A DNA stretch of 64,000 nucleotides, taken from Bacteroidales bacterium (GTDB lineage Bacteria; Bacteroidota; Bacteroidia; Bacteroidales; M50B96). The position numbers and the translations under genes were made by a program. This document shows, piece after piece, positions 7,349 to 16,861 of this stretch. The stretch's first letter is position 1. Every line of letters begins with the position of its first letter. The notes beneath the pieces were generated by a model. That model made no database searches and had not been told where the DNA came from. It worked only from the letters and a program-made list of their open reading frames with translations. The stretch is taken from positions 1 through 64,000 of the forward strand of contig JAIOYV010000016.1 of assembly GCA_021740905.1 (NCBI GenBank). Reading direction: 5' to 3'.

Positions 7349-9334
7349 CTATTTCTTCGAAATAATCCCAACCCAACCCCCACCCGGAGCCAGATTGATC
7401 GTCATTTTCGATTTTTTGGTTATGCTTTCTGTATGTTTCTTGAAATCGCTGGCATAGCGGTGGGCATTTGCGCCATCCTGCCATATACGAATTTCGTACT
7501 TGCCTTTTCCGAGAAATGAAAAATCAATGTCTATGTTTCGTGCATCCCAATTGCTCATTGCTCCAATAAACCAAACATCACCATGCTTTCGGGCCAGGAC
7601 AACCTGTTCTCCAATTTTTGCCGACAACACAATTGTCTTGTCCCAAACTGTGGGCACTTCCGATAAAAACTCCATGCACTCTGGCTCTTTTAAATAGTTG
7701 CTTGGATTGTCGCACAACATCTGCAAGGGGCTTTCATACACCACATACATGGCCAACTGGTGACAACGGGTGCCCATGCTCATGGCCTGGGTGTAAATTG
7801 GTTTGAAATTTTTCTGCGTTGCATTTACCATTGCACCGGGGGTGTAATCCATTGGGCCGGCAACCATCCTGATAAAAGGCAGGGTCACATTGTGATCCGG
7901 TGTGTTGAGATCCGACCATTTCGATTGTTCCAGGCCCCGCAAGCCTTCGCGGGTAATCACATTAGGATAGGTTCTTCGCAATCCCGCAGGTTTATAGGCC
8001 CCATGGAAATCGACCAGCATTTTTCGCTTGGCAGCTTCCTCGGCCACACGCCAATAATAATTCACCATCCACTGGTCGTCGCGCTGCATAAAGTCAACTT
8101 TCAGCCCTTTTACCCCCCACCTTTCGAATTGGTCGAAAGCATCCTGCCACTGATCTTCCAGTGTTTTCCATATCACCCATAAAATAACACCCACATTCTT
8201 CTCTTTGGCGTAGGCCAGGATTTCTTCCATATCAATGTCGGGCACTACCTTCAGCAAATTGCCAAGTTCGTACCAACCCTCGTCCATGATAATGTATTCG
8301 ATGCCATATTTAGAGGCAAAGTCGATGTAGTATTTATAAGTTTCGGTATTTACCCCGGCTTCGAAATCGACCCCGTAAATATTCCATTCGTTCCACCAGT
8401 CCCAGGCCACTTTCCCAGGTTTTATCCAGGAAGAATCTTCGATCTTGTTTGGCCCGGCCAATAAATATGTCAATTGATTGGTGAGTAAATCGCCGTCGTT
8501 TTCAGCAATGGCGAGGACACGCCAGGGATACGACCGTGTTCCTTTTGTGATGCAGAGATAGGGCGCATGTTCAGCTACTTTCACATCCCTGTCGGAGGTT
8601 TTAGTTTCTTTCAGGGCCAGACCGGGGAAAATCCCATTCAAGCCATTTGTTCCCATCGTTTGTAACCACATCCCTGGATAATCTTGCAAGTCCGATTCGC
8701 TTATCAAAACTTTAGTGCCCGTTTGTGTCTCGACCAATGCGGGCAGGCTACAAAAATGACCTGCCTTCATCGAATCGATTTTCTCGTGCAGATAATACCG
8801 TTCGTTGTGTGAGAAAAACGAGTTTTCTTCGGGGAACCAAACCGAACTTCCCTTCGGAAAATTGATCGTGGCTTCTTCGGTGTTTACTCTTATGTTGTCG
8901 GGTAACTTAGTTGTAAACCGCCAGGCAATCCCTTCGTTGTAGGCTCTGAAGATAATCGTATAATTCCCCCTACAGAAAAATTCCAATTCGTTGTATTTTT
9001 CAGGTATCGAGGCAAATTTTTCAGCCACCACAGGAACAACAACTTCATCGACCGAACGGGCTATATGTTTCCTGATTTTTGGGATATGGCCAAGCAATTT
9101 GTTTTCATCGATATTCAACGATATCCATGTTTTTTCAACCACGACTTCCGATCCAAGCAATACCTCAAATTCGATATAATCGCCAAACTTGATATGGGTT
9201 TGGATTTTCTGATCGGGGGAGCTTAATGTGAACGTAGTTTGCGCGTTTAGGCCGGTGACCATAAGAATCAGCAACAGCACAACAAGGATGCATGCATCCC
9301 TGTCGCGAGTCGTTGTATGCAAGGAGGCAGGCAT
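7349..9334 (-). CDS. GH97 family glycoside hydrolase, retaining (alpha-galactosidase-like) subgroup
   Basis: A 661-residue exported enzyme with hydrophobic leader ILVVLLLILMVTGLNA before residue 32. It has an N-terminal beta-sandwich (about 35-300), a TIM barrel (about 305-560; KVAWDWWNEW, IIMDEGWYELG) and a C-terminal beta domain. The strand GLKVDFM places Asp414 where retaining GH97 enzymes have their nucleophile; inverting SusB-type members lack it. The segment ITREGLRGLEQ (460-470) carries the expected acid/base glutamate region. Likely substrates are alpha-galactosides in the periplasm; alpha-glucosides are less likely. Its ATG lies five bases after the purE stop, so read-through from purE is plausible although the functions are unrelated. 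No SusCD pair is adjacent. Confidence 0.9.
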   Translation of the reverse strand: MPASLHTTTRDRDACILVVLLLILMVTGLNAQTTFTLSSPDQKIQTHIKFGDYIEFEVLLGSEVVVEKTWISLNIDENKLLGHIPKIRKHIARSVDEVVVPVVAEKFASIPEKYNELEFFCRGNYTIIFRAYNEGIAWRFTTKLPDNIRVNTEEATINFPKGSSVWFPEENSFFSHNERYYLHEKIDSMKAGHFCSLPALVETQTGTKVLISESDLQDYPGMWLQTMGTNGLNGIFPGLALKETKTSDRDVKVAEHAPYLCITKGTRSYPWRVLAIAENDGDLLTNQLTYLLAGPNKIEDSSWIKPGKVAWDWWNEWNIYGVDFEAGVNTETYKYYIDFASKYGIEYIIMDEGWYELGNLLKVVPDIDMEEILAYAKEKNVGVILWVIWKTLEDQWQDAFDQFERWGVKGLKVDFMQRDDQWMVNYYWRVAEEAAKRKMLVDFHGAYKPAGLRRTYPNVITREGLRGLEQSKWSDLNTPDHNVTLPFIRMVAGPMDYTPGAMVNATQKNFKPIYTQAMSMGTRCHQLAMYVVYESPLQMLCDNPSNYLKEPECMEFLSEVPTVWDKTIVLSAKIGEQVVLARKHGDVWFIGAMSNWDARNIDIDFSFLGKGKYEIRIWQDGANAHRYASDFKKHTESITKKSKMTINLAPGGGWVGIISKK

Positions 9335-9339
9335 CCTTG

Positions 9340-9846
9340 TTAGTTTGTTTTATATGTGAATGATTTCTCGGCCAATTCTTCGTTTGCCTGTATAATTTTT
9401 CCTTTCAGGCTTTCTTTGAATTCTTTCACCCTTTTAGCGATATCAGCATCACCATTTGCCAATATCTGGGCTGCAAGGATGGCTGCGTTCTGTGCCCCAT
9501 TCAAAGCTACTGTTGCCACCGGGATTCCGGGAGGCATTTGGAGTATGGCCAATATGGCATCAAGCCCTTCGAGCGACGATTTTATAGGCACGCCTATAAT
9601 AGGTAGCGGGGTCATTGAGGCGATTACACCGGGCAGGTGGGCTGCCATTCCTGCTGCCGCGATAATTACTTTTATCCCTTTCGACTCTGCATTTTTCGCA
9701 AACTCTTCAACTTTTTCCGGAGTCCTGTGTGCCGACAAAGCGTTGATCTCAAAAGGGATTTGGAAATCATTCAGTTGCTTGGCGGCCTTTTCCATAATGG
9801 GCCAGTCGGATGTGCTGCCCATAATAACACTTACAAGTGGTTTCAT
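9340..9846 (-). CDS. purE: N5-carboxyaminoimidazole ribonucleotide mutase
   Basis: This cytosolic enzyme rearranges N5-CAIR to CAIR in de novo purine synthesis. The 168-residue product has all class I PurE signatures: VIMGSTSDWPIM near the N-terminus, the INALSAHRTPE loop with the catalytic His, and AAAGMAAHLPGVIAS. The length is normal. The ATG at 9846 is the only sensible start. It is divergent from hpt (salvage), which places two purine genes back to back across a 170-base shared upstream region. Confidence 0.97.
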   Translation of the reverse strand: MKPLVSVIMGSTSDWPIMEKAAKQLNDFQIPFEINALSAHRTPEKVEEFAKNAESKGIKVIIAAAGMAAHLPGVIASMTPLPIIGVPIKSSLEGLDAILAILQMPPGIPVATVALNGAQNAAILAAQILANGDADIAKRVKEFKESLKGKIIQANEELAEKSFTYKTN

Positions 9847-9949
9847 GTTTTTAGAAATTAGAATTTAAATACTTAACAGTGGACATGAATCTCCAAATTG
9901 TTCCTCTCTGGATTTTCGCATCGCTCCATTTTTAATTAATCAATAATCA

Positions 9950-9984
9950 TTTGACATTAGTCATTTGAAAAAATAGTACTTTCG
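9950..9984 (+). promoter_or_regulatory. Possible hpt promoter
   Basis: TTTG at 9950-9953 and TACTTTCG at 9977-9984 (one mismatch to TAnnTTTG) are separated by 23 bases. This would start transcription about 25-30 bases before the hpt ATG at 10017. The spacing is at the upper limit. Confidence 0.35.
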
Positions 9985-10016
9985 CAAGATACTTAAAATG
10001 CCAAAAATAGGTACAA

Positions 10017-10553
10017 ATGCAACAAGTAAAAATATTAGATAAGGATTTCGAAATTTCTATCAAATCGTCCGAAATACAGGATCGGATAAAAGCCATGGCC
10101 GGCGAAATCAATACTGATTTGAAAGGTGAAGATGTCATTTTTCTCGGAATCTTGAACGGGTCATTTATGTTCGCTTCCGATTTATTCAAGAAAATCAATT
10201 TCGATTGCCAGATTACCTTCCTGAAAGTAGCCTCTTACCAGGGAACCGCGAGTTCGGGCACTGTTAAACGGTTGATTGGGATCAACGAAGATATAAAAGG
10301 AAAAACCGTGGTAATCCTCGAAGACATTGTAGATACAGGCCATACCCTCGAACACATAATCAGGCAATTGATAGGCTACGAACCCAAAGAAATTAAAATT
10401 GCAACTTTTCTTTTTAAACCCGATTCTTATCAAAAGAAAATCCCTATCGACTATATAGGAATGGAAATCCCCAACGATTTTATTATAGGTTATGGCCTTG
10501 ATTACAATGGCTTTGGACGAAATTTGGAGGATATCTATTCGGTTGTAAAATAG
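10017..10553 (+). CDS. hpt: Hypoxanthine phosphoribosyltransferase
   Basis: The enzyme transfers phosphoribose from PRPP to hypoxanthine or guanine in purine salvage. The 178-residue protein has the PRPP-binding loop VVILEDIVDTGHTLEHI, the pyrophosphate-loop segment LNGSFMFASDL and the flexible-loop region KVASYQGTASSGTVKR. The order hpt - adk - obg that follows is a recurring arrangement in Bacteroidia and supports the call. The gap to adk is 106 bases. Confidence 0.96.
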   Translation: MQQVKILDKDFEISIKSSEIQDRIKAMAGEINTDLKGEDVIFLGILNGSFMFASDLFKKINFDCQITFLKVASYQGTASSGTVKRLIGINEDIKGKTVVILEDIVDTGHTLEHIIRQLIGYEPKEIKIATFLFKPDSYQKKIPIDYIGMEIPNDFIIGYGLDYNGFGRNLEDIYSVVK

Positions 10554-10659
10554 TCACTTTTACTTTTTTAATAAAAAAAAGTATTTAAGTTGGTCAATAC
10601 CGAAAAAGGATTTATTTTAGGGATGAAATAAATCGGGACAAAATTTAAAACTATTTGCT

Positions 10660-11832
10660 ATGCTGAACATTGCACTATTTGGCCCACCAGGGGCAGGAAA
10701 AGGGACACAATCGAAACTCTTAATCGAGAAGTACAATCTAGTTTATATCTCGACTGGAGACATTTTACGGGCCGAAATCGAAGCTGGAACTGATCTAGGT
10801 ATGAAAGCCAAAGTCATCATTGAAAAAGGGGGGCTGGTTGATGACGAGATTATCGTTCATATCATTGAAAAGAAAATTGTGACCAATAATAGCACTGCAG
10901 GTGGTTTTTTATTCGATGGTTTTCCCAGGACTTTTGTTCAGGCCTATATCCTTGAAGGCTTGTTGTTCAAACTGAATACGTCGCTAACATGCATGTTGAG
11001 CCTGGAAGTTCCTACAGATATTCTGAAAGAACGTTTATTGGCCAGGTCTTCAACCGAAAATCGTAAAGATGATACAGAGGAAGTTATCAATTTTCGATTG
11101 AAAGAATACGAAACAAAAACAGCAAGGGTAGCGGGATTCTATAAAGACAAAGGATTATTCCATCCCATAAACGGACTTGGGAAAATCGAAGATATTTTCG
11201 AAAAGCTAAACGATGCTATTGAAGTTTCGCTAAAGAAAGTGTGGATGAATATTGTGTTGTTTGGCCCTCCTGGTGCAGGCAAAGGCACACAAGGAAATCT
11301 ACTAGCTCAAAAACACAACCTGTTCTATATCTCTACCGGGGCGATGTTGCGAGAGGAGATAAAAAACAAAACAAAAATAGGGATAGAAGCTGCACCTTAT
11401 ATGGAAAAGGGATCTATTGTTCCAGATGAAATAGCCATTCGCCTGATAGAACAAACCATCAGTCAAAACCATGATGCACACGGTTTCATTTTTAAAGGAT
11501 TCCCCCGGACTTATGTACAAGCATATATCCTCGATGGTCTCTTGCGTAAAATGAATTCATCAGTTTCTTTAATGATTAATATTAAAGTACCTACACTGGA
11601 ATTATTAAAACGCCTAACAGCCCGGGGTAAAACTGATCAAGCAAGAAAATACGATTTGAGCACGGAAATAATTATTGGAAGACTCGAAGAATATAATGAA
11701 AAGACCAAACCAGTGGCCGACTATTACGAGAAACAACAAAAGTATGCCAGCGTAAGCGGTTTGGAAAGTAAAGACGAAGTATTCGACCGATTGTCGAGAA
11801 AAATTGAAAGTGCATTCAGACATGTCAGATAA
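10660..11832 (+). CDS. adk: Tandem (two-domain) adenylate kinase, fused duplication
   Basis: Adenylate kinase interconverts ATP+AMP and 2 ADP. The usual bacterial length is about 190-220 residues; this frame encodes 390 residues as two complete short-type kinase domains joined by a five-residue linker. Domain 1 (1-190) has the P-loop [10 protein letters not shown] (8-17), STGDILR and FLFDGFPRT with Asp86, and the arginine region NRKDD. Domain 2 starts at Met196 (ATG at 11245, preceded by a purine-rich stretch) and has a P-loop at 202-211. In domain 2 the Asp of STGD is Ala228 and the Asp of DGFPR is Lys279, and the RxDD segment is altered. I infer that domain 1 is catalytic and domain 2 is impaired or regulatory. 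It overlaps obgE by 11 bases. Confidence 0.93.
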   Translation: MLNIALFGPPGAGKGTQSKLLIEKYNLVYISTGDILRAEIEAGTDLGMKAKVIIEKGGLVDDEIIVHIIEKKIVTNNSTAGGFLFDGFPRTFVQAYILEGLLFKLNTSLTCMLSLEVPTDILKERLLARSSTENRKDDTEEVINFRLKEYETKTARVAGFYKDKGLFHPINGLGKIEDIFEKLNDAIEVSLKKVWMNIVLFGPPGAGKGTQGNLLAQKHNLFYISTGAMLREEIKNKTKIGIEAAPYMEKGSIVPDEIAIRLIEQTISQNHDAHGFIFKGFPRTYVQAYILDGLLRKMNSSVSLMINIKVPTLELLKRLTARGKTDQARKYDLSTEIIIGRLEEYNEKTKPVADYYEKQQKYASVSGLESKDEVFDRLSRKIESAFRHVR

Positions 11833-12811
11833 AAATTTTGTTGACTATGTAAAGATTTATTGCCGCTCGGGTAAGGGAGGCGCCGGATCGACCCATTTAT
11901 TCCGCGACAATTGGACTGCCAAAGGCGGGCCCGATGGGGGCGATGGTGGCCGGGGGGCACATATCATCCTTCGGGGCAACAAGCAAATGTGGACACTTCT
12001 CCATTTGAAATACAGAAAGCACATACACGGCGAAAGCGGGGGAAGCGGTTCGAAAGGCAACTCTACCGGGGCACAAGGAAAAGATATTATCGTAGACGTA
12101 CCCCTTGGGACGGTAGCCAAAGATTTTGAAACAGGTGAGGTCCAGTTTGAAATAACCGAGGATGGAGAGCAACAAATCCTTGTAAAAGGGGGCCGTGGCG
12201 GACAGGGAAACACGCACTTTAAATCGGCCACCAATCAAACACCACGATTTGCACAACCGGGCGAGGATGGTATTGAGGCCGAGATAATACTGGAGCTAAA
12301 AGTGCTTGCCGATGTTGGCCTTGTCGGATTTCCATCAGCCGGAAAATCAACATTGCTTTCGGTGGTTTCGGCTGCCAAACCTAAGATTGGCGATTATCCC
12401 TTTACAACCCTTGTCCCCAACCTGGGCATAGTTTCATACCGCGACCATCAATCGTTTATAATGGCCGACATACCCGGAATTATCGAAGGTGCCCACGAGG
12501 GCAGAGGTTTGGGCCTGCGTTTTCTTAGACACATCGAACGAAACTCCATGCTCCTTTTCATGGTGCCTGGCGATTCCGATAACATTCACAAGGAATACAA
12601 GATTTTATTGCATGAACTGGAGCAGTACAACCCCGAATTGTTAGATAAACAAAGGATGTTGGCCATCTCAAAATCCGATTTGTTAGATCAGGAACTGATA
12701 GAAGAAATTGAACAGGATCTGCCTACCATACCCTACATCTTTATTTCCTCGATAACCGGCCAGGGGATTACGCAGTTGAAGGATATGGTTTGGGAAGAAT
12801 TGAATAAGTAG
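11822..12811 (+). CDS. obgE: Obg-family ribosome-assembly GTPase
   Basis: A 329-residue GTPase needed for late 50S ribosome assembly and stress control. Residues 1-158 form the glycine-rich Obg fold ([35 protein letters not shown]). The G domain follows with P-loop GFPSAGKST (169-177), [12 protein letters not shown] switch II, and SKSD in place of NKxD, a variant I believe is common in this phylum. There is no C-terminal OCT extension. ATG at 11822 is chosen; the longer frame starts with TTG inside adk. Co-translation with adk is likely. Confidence 0.96.
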   Translation: MSDKNFVDYVKIYCRSGKGGAGSTHLFRDNWTAKGGPDGGDGGRGAHIILRGNKQMWTLLHLKYRKHIHGESGGSGSKGNSTGAQGKDIIVDVPLGTVAKDFETGEVQFEITEDGEQQILVKGGRGGQGNTHFKSATNQTPRFAQPGEDGIEAEIILELKVLADVGLVGFPSAGKSTLLSVVSAAKPKIGDYPFTTLVPNLGIVSYRDHQSFIMADIPGIIEGAHEGRGLGLRFLRHIERNSMLLFMVPGDSDNIHKEYKILLHELEQYNPELLDKQRMLAISKSDLLDQELIEEIEQDLPTIPYIFISSITGQGITQLKDMVWEELNK

Positions 12812-12846
12812 AGAATAGTGAGGAAATAAATAAAAACAGTGTACAT

Positions 12847-12877
12847 AAAAAAAGCCACCCACATGGATGGCTTTTTT
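12847..12877. terminator. Bidirectional intrinsic terminator
   Basis: A7-GCCACCCA (12847-12861) pairs with TGGATGGC-T6 (12864-12877) with one mismatch. It has A and T tracts on both flanks and serves obgE and the convergent DUF2807 gene. Confidence 0.85.
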
Positions 12878-12907
12878 CATAATAGAGGTTTTTTTGGGTT
12901 ATTATGT

Positions 12908-13687
12908 TTAGAGTTTTTCTACATCGCCCGAGCCTATTATACTTTTTTCCAATTCAGGCGATCCAAAGTAATACACATCGCCACTCCCAGCTATATTTAC
13001 ATCGAGTTCTTTTACGGCATGTACGTAGCAATCGCCCGATCCGGCAATGTTTACGGTTACCTCGTCGGTGGGTAATTTTTTGGCCGATACATCGCCCGAC
13101 CCCGCTATTTCGATTGTATGCTCGGAAACAGGATTGCTTCCTCCAAGGTTAATATTTCCGGAACCGGCCACACTCGATTCAATTTCCTTTGCCGAAATAT
13201 CTTTCAATTTAATCGAACCAGACCCGGCAATACTCAGTTTAATCTCATTGCATTTAATAGATGAATTGGCAAAGATGTTCCCCGAACCGGCAATGCTCAA
13301 TTCTTCGATTTCCTTCATGGTTATTTTGATATTGATTTCACCATTCGAGTAGTCATTATCCTTCCATTTGATTTCTAATTCACCGTCTTTAACTTTAGTG
13401 ACCAAATTCTGAAGCGTTTTTTCACTGGCTTCGATTTCAAGGCTTGTTTGATTGCCTTGTGTAATATACACATCGGCAGAAACAGAAAGGCCGATACGCG
13501 AAAAGTCGGCGACTTTGCGTTGTTCGATATCTTTCAAGGCATTGGTGGTCGGACTGGGTTTGGCAATTGCTTTTTCCTTGACCGGGATTGCGAGGAATTC
13601 ACTGCTTTCGATAAAGGAAAACGAACACGTTGTAATTACAATCAGTACAAGGACAATCAGGTTTATTCGATTTTTCATTTCTTTCAT
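12908..13687 (-). CDS. DUF2807 / head-GIN domain exported protein
   Basis: A 259-residue protein with an N-terminal hydrophobic export segment (INLIVLVLIVITTCSFSF). From about residue 60 it is a repetitive beta-helix of the DUF2807 (putative auto-transporter adhesin, head GIN) type: SVSADVYITQGN, then at least six IAGSG[DNS] turns at regular spacing. The family is thought to be surface or periplasmic, with no known biochemical function. It is convergent with obgE and shares the terminator at 12847-12877. Its upstream region is the long repeat-bearing intergenic block. Confidence 0.88.
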   Translation of the reverse strand: MKEMKNRINLIVLVLIVITTCSFSFIESSEFLAIPVKEKAIAKPSPTTNALKDIEQRKVADFSRIGLSVSADVYITQGNQTSLEIEASEKTLQNLVTKVKDGELEIKWKDNDYSNGEINIKITMKEIEELSIAGSGNIFANSSIKCNEIKLSIAGSGSIKLKDISAKEIESSVAGSGNINLGGSNPVSEHTIEIAGSGDVSAKKLPTDEVTVNIAGSGDCYVHAVKELDVNIAGSGDVYYFGSPELEKSIIGSGDVEKL

Positions 13688-14395
13688 AATTTTAGTTTCG
13701 GATTAAAGACAACACAATTTTCGAAGTGCTGCAAGAGAGATGCACTTTTTTTTAAAAAAATGATTTGGTCATTTTTAAGTGCCAGAGTTTTAATTGAAGA
13801 ATTGGGGTAATGGAGTGATCTGTTATACTGAAACTGGATAAATTTCAGCATATTGGACAATACTAAAAAGGGAATGTCACACAATTCTTATCAAAGTATA
13901 ATTTCATCATCCAATTGATCGAATTGATCGAATTTGACCTGCCTACGGCAGGGTCGTTTATACTGAAAAAGGGATAAATTTATGCATTAGGGCAAAATTC
14001 AATCGGTTGATAAAAAGGTGATAAAAAGAGCAAACGGCAGGGAATTTTAGGTGTATGAAAATTCTTGCTAACTTTCTACCATACTGTCGCCTCTACGAGG
14101 CTACGCAGTCTTTTTCTTGATTGTTTCTACCATACTGTCGTCTCTACGAGGCTTATCGAATATTTAGTATTTGAGTAGAGTTCCGTCAGGAACGGCAGTA
14201 TGGTAGCAATAAACAGGAGAAAGTTTACCAAGCCTCATAGAGGCGACAGTATGGATAAATGGATTTAACAAAATGCGGAAATTTATCCCGGTTGAAGTAT
14301 AATTCGTTTAATTCGATGATAATTATTTTTTGCTATATGATAAGTTGTTGGCATTGCCCTTTGCAAATGCTCTCGAAACCCAAAACCCGAAACAA
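13688..14395. other. 708-base intergenic region filled with inverted repeats
   Basis: No convincing gene is present. The region holds a CCTGCC-TAC-GGCAGG hairpin (13938-13952), a partial TTATACTGAAA...GGATAAATTT copy near 13823, and the nested inverted-repeat block 13958-14302 listed separately. It separates the 5' end of the DUF2807 gene from the 3' end of gpmI. Confidence 0.7.
13958..14302. repeat. Nested inverted-repeat block (MITE/REPIN-like)
   Basis: Outer arms are 13958-13988 and 14271-14302; they share TTATACT and GGGATAAATTT in opposite orientation. Inside are two 30-base direct copies (14073-14102 and 14124-14153, containing CCATACTGTCG and CTCTACGAGGCT), an inverted copy at 14231-14254, and an inverted half copy at 14194-14206 next to a GTTCC-GTCA-GGAAC hairpin (14180-14193). 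No transposase lies inside. Confidence 0.75.
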
Positions 14396-15916
14396 CTAAA
14401 CCAGCACCTTCCCTGTCATATCCTCAGGAATTTCTTCCCCCATAATTCGTAAAATGGTAGGGGCTACATCGGCAAGGATGCCCGGTTCGATCTTGTCATA
14501 ATCATCAGAAACCAAAATACAAGGCACAGGGTTTAACGAATGGGCCGTATTGGGCGATCCATCTTCGTTTACGGCATTATCGGCGTTGCCATGGTCGGCA
14601 ATGATCAGTACCTCATAACCATTTTCACGGGCAGACGAAACCACTTCGCCCACACATTGATCGACTGTTTTTACGGCTTTTGCTATCGCCTCATAAACCC
14701 CCGTATGTCCAACCATATCGCCATTGGCAAAGTTGAGGCAAACAAAATCGACATCCTGTTTTTTCAATTCAGCAATAATGGCATCTTTTACCAAAGGGGC
14801 ACTCATTTCGGGTTGAAGATCGTACGTGGCCACTTTTGGCGACTGGATCATTATGCGCTTCTCGTTCTCAAACACGTCCTCCCTTCCTCCTGAAAAAAAG
14901 AAAGTGACATGGGCATATTTTTCGGTTTCGGCAATCCTGATCTGCTTCTTTCCTTTTTTCGATAGGATTTCTCCCAAGGTGTTTTTTACGTTCTCCTTGT
15001 CATACACAATTTTTATCCCTTTAAAGGAATCATCGTACCGGGTCATGGTGAGGTAATGTAGAGGGATGGTGTGCATGGCATATTCGTGGAAATCCTGCTG
15101 GGTAAGGGCCATGGTGATTTGCCTTAACCGGTCAGTCCTGAAATTGAAACACAGAACTACATCGCCTTCTTGTATTGTTCCTACGGGTTTTTCATTTTTA
15201 TCAACCATTACAATGGGCTTGATGAATTCATCGGTAACACCTTCGTCGTACGATTTCTGCATGGACTGGACAATATCCCGGCTCGTTGTCCCTGTTCCAT
15301 TCACCATGAGGTCGTAGCCTTCTTTCACCCGTTCCCATCGCTTATCACGATCCATCGTGTAGTAGCGGCCTATCAAACTGGCGATCTTTACTTTCGATCC
15401 TTCGATGTGGTTCACGAGGCTTTCGATACTTGCTTTTCCACTTCGGGGGTCGGTGTCGCGGCCATCGGTGAGGGCATGGATAAATACCTGGTCGAGGCCA
15501 TAATCGGCAGTCAGGTCGCAAAGTTTATGCAAATGGGTGTCCATCGAATGTACGCCACCCGGTGAGACCAAACCCAAAAAATGAACTGCTTTTTTATTGT
15601 CCCGGGCATACGAAAAGGCTTCCTTTAAAACAGGGTTTTCGGATATACTTCCATCTTTAACGGCTTTGTTGATCCGGACCAGATCCTGGTAAATTACCCG
15701 GCCAGCACCAATGTTCAAATGCCCCACTTCTGAATTTCCCATTTGTCCATCAGGTAGGCCAACGTCTTCGCCACTTGTGAGAAGGTAACTGTTTGGGAAT
15801 TGAGCTTTGAGTTTGTCGATTTCGGGGGTACCGGTAGTGAAAATTGCATCCGATTCATCTTTTCGACCTATGCCCCAGCCATCTAATATCATTAATAAAA
15901 CCTTTCTGTCCTTCAT
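14396..15916 (-). CDS. gpmI: 2,3-bisphosphoglycerate-independent phosphoglycerate mutase
   Basis: The enzyme interconverts 3- and 2-phosphoglycerate in glycolysis using two Mn ions. The 506-residue product starts [17 protein letters not shown] with the first metal-binding Asp. It contains [14 protein letters not shown], whose Ser is the phosphorylated nucleophile, then [17 protein letters not shown], and the late metal sites [12 protein letters not shown] and IIADHGNAD. The length is normal. The ATG at 15916 is preferred; the longer frame begins with TTG at 15940. Confidence 0.97.
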   Translation of the reverse strand: MKDRKVLLMILDGWGIGRKDESDAIFTTGTPEIDKLKAQFPNSYLLTSGEDVGLPDGQMGNSEVGHLNIGAGRVIYQDLVRINKAVKDGSISENPVLKEAFSYARDNKKAVHFLGLVSPGGVHSMDTHLHKLCDLTADYGLDQVFIHALTDGRDTDPRSGKASIESLVNHIEGSKVKIASLIGRYYTMDRDKRWERVKEGYDLMVNGTGTTSRDIVQSMQKSYDEGVTDEFIKPIVMVDKNEKPVGTIQEGDVVLCFNFRTDRLRQITMALTQQDFHEYAMHTIPLHYLTMTRYDDSFKGIKIVYDKENVKNTLGEILSKKGKKQIRIAETEKYAHVTFFFSGGREDVFENEKRIMIQSPKVATYDLQPEMSAPLVKDAIIAELKKQDVDFVCLNFANGDMVGHTGVYEAIAKAVKTVDQCVGEVVSSARENGYEVLIIADHGNADNAVNEDGSPNTAHSLNPVPCILVSDDYDKIEPGILADVAPTILRIMGEEIPEDMTGKVLV

Positions 15917-16016
15917 TGCGTTTATTTTAAAAGTTGACAAAAGTAGGATATTTCAACGGTTTCAGAAATCCTGTTTTCTAAACAATTGTTAGCTTTGAAA
16001 GTTTGAATCGAAGACT

Positions 16017-16517
16017 ATGAGATATGTTATTTCAATTATTATTTTGATTTGTATCGCCTATTTGGCAGTACTGTTTTTAGGGATCGTTTTGCCATCTGAT
16101 TTTGACAAGACCGAAAGGCGGAGTTTTACGATCCCCATTGATACAGCATGGAAGTATGTGACCCAGGTGGAGAACTATCCCCAGAACAGAGAGGCGTATG
16201 ATGCTGTCCGGGAAATAAGCCAGAAAGATGGTCATCCCTTCCAATGGCAGGCCTTTATGACGGATGGGGAAATAGCCGTTTATCAAGTGATCGGTTTCAT
16301 AAAGAACAAACATTTCTCTTATCAGCTCCTAAAAAGCAGCAATGACATGACCGGCAACTGGAACTTCTATTTTTCGGGAGATTCATTACAATGCACGATC
16401 GAAATAACCGAACAAAGCCGGGTGGAAAATCCAATCGAGAAAGTATTATGGCATTTTTTCTACCAGGGAGAGCGGATCGATAGGGAGTTTGAACTGCTTG
16501 AGGGTTTGGAAGAATGA
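16017..16517 (+). CDS. Membrane-anchored SRPBCC-domain protein
   Basis: A 166-residue protein with an N-terminal hydrophobic anchor (ISIIILICIAYLAVLFLGIVL, about residues 5-25) followed by a compact START/SRPBCC-like lipid- or ligand-binding domain: RRSFTIPIDTAWKYVTQVENYPQNRE is the typical entry strand-helix, and ENPIEKVLWHFF the closing helix. The ligand is unknown. The last 45 codons and stop are duplicated 1,890 bases downstream (18273-18415), with four mismatches in 143 bases, bracketing the accessory island that follows. Confidence 0.75.
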   Translation: MRYVISIIILICIAYLAVLFLGIVLPSDFDKTERRSFTIPIDTAWKYVTQVENYPQNREAYDAVREISQKDGHPFQWQAFMTDGEIAVYQVIGFIKNKHFSYQLLKSSNDMTGNWNFYFSGDSLQCTIEITEQSRVENPIEKVLWHFFYQGERIDREFELLEGLEE

Positions 16518-16525
16518 GGCAATGG
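16383..16525 (+). repeat. 143-bp direct repeat, copy 1 (3' end of SRPBCC gene)
   Basis: Positions 16383-16525 match 18273-18415 at a constant offset of 1,890 with four substitutions and no gaps. This copy is part of the intact SRPBCC gene, so it is likely the original. Confidence 0.95.
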
Positions 16526-16620
16526 AACATTTTGGCAACAAGAGATTTCAATCCTATGAATACACTTTCACTATTAACCGAGTAAATCATATTTCGTTTC
16601 TGACGGGACTTATAGTACGG

Positions 16621-16821
16621 TTATAAATATATTTCTACCCATACAATATCACTGAATAAGCGGTAGGCAGGCCTATCGGGATAATCGCGTAGCAATGATA
16701 TATTGGCAGAAAAAGCCTGCTCCCACTTTTTCAAGTCCTGCCAGGGACGTAATAAATACAAGCAGATGGAGTATCGCGTCAATTTTCCCCGGTCTGTAGT
16801 GATTCCTTTAATAAAAACCAC
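16621..16821 (-). CDS. Hypothetical 66-aa frame inside the direct-repeat-bounded island
   Basis: This short frame starts with GTG and encodes a moderately hydrophobic peptide with aromatic residues (YSICLYLLRPWQDLKKWEQA...IVWVEIYL). No family, signal peptide or clear membrane segment is recognised. It may be the tail of a gene truncated when the island was formed. It lies 40 bases downstream of the frameshifted lipoprotein gene, on the same strand. Confidence 0.25.
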   Translation of the reverse strand: MVFIKGITTDRGKLTRYSICLYLLRPWQDLKKWEQAFSANISLLRDYPDRPAYRLFSDIVWVEIYL

Positions 16822-16861
16822 TTAATGCGATTGTTATGTAGGGGGAAGAAGTACAGTAAAT

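Noticed and set aside
9356..9868. Long plus-strand frame opposite purE
   Set aside because: It is a mirror frame of a conserved gene; the minus strand has all PurE motifs.
14073..14254. CRISPR-like array of 30-base repeats
   Set aside because: Only two direct copies plus inverted ones, with no regular spacers and no cas genes; inverted-repeat geometry fits a non-autonomous element.
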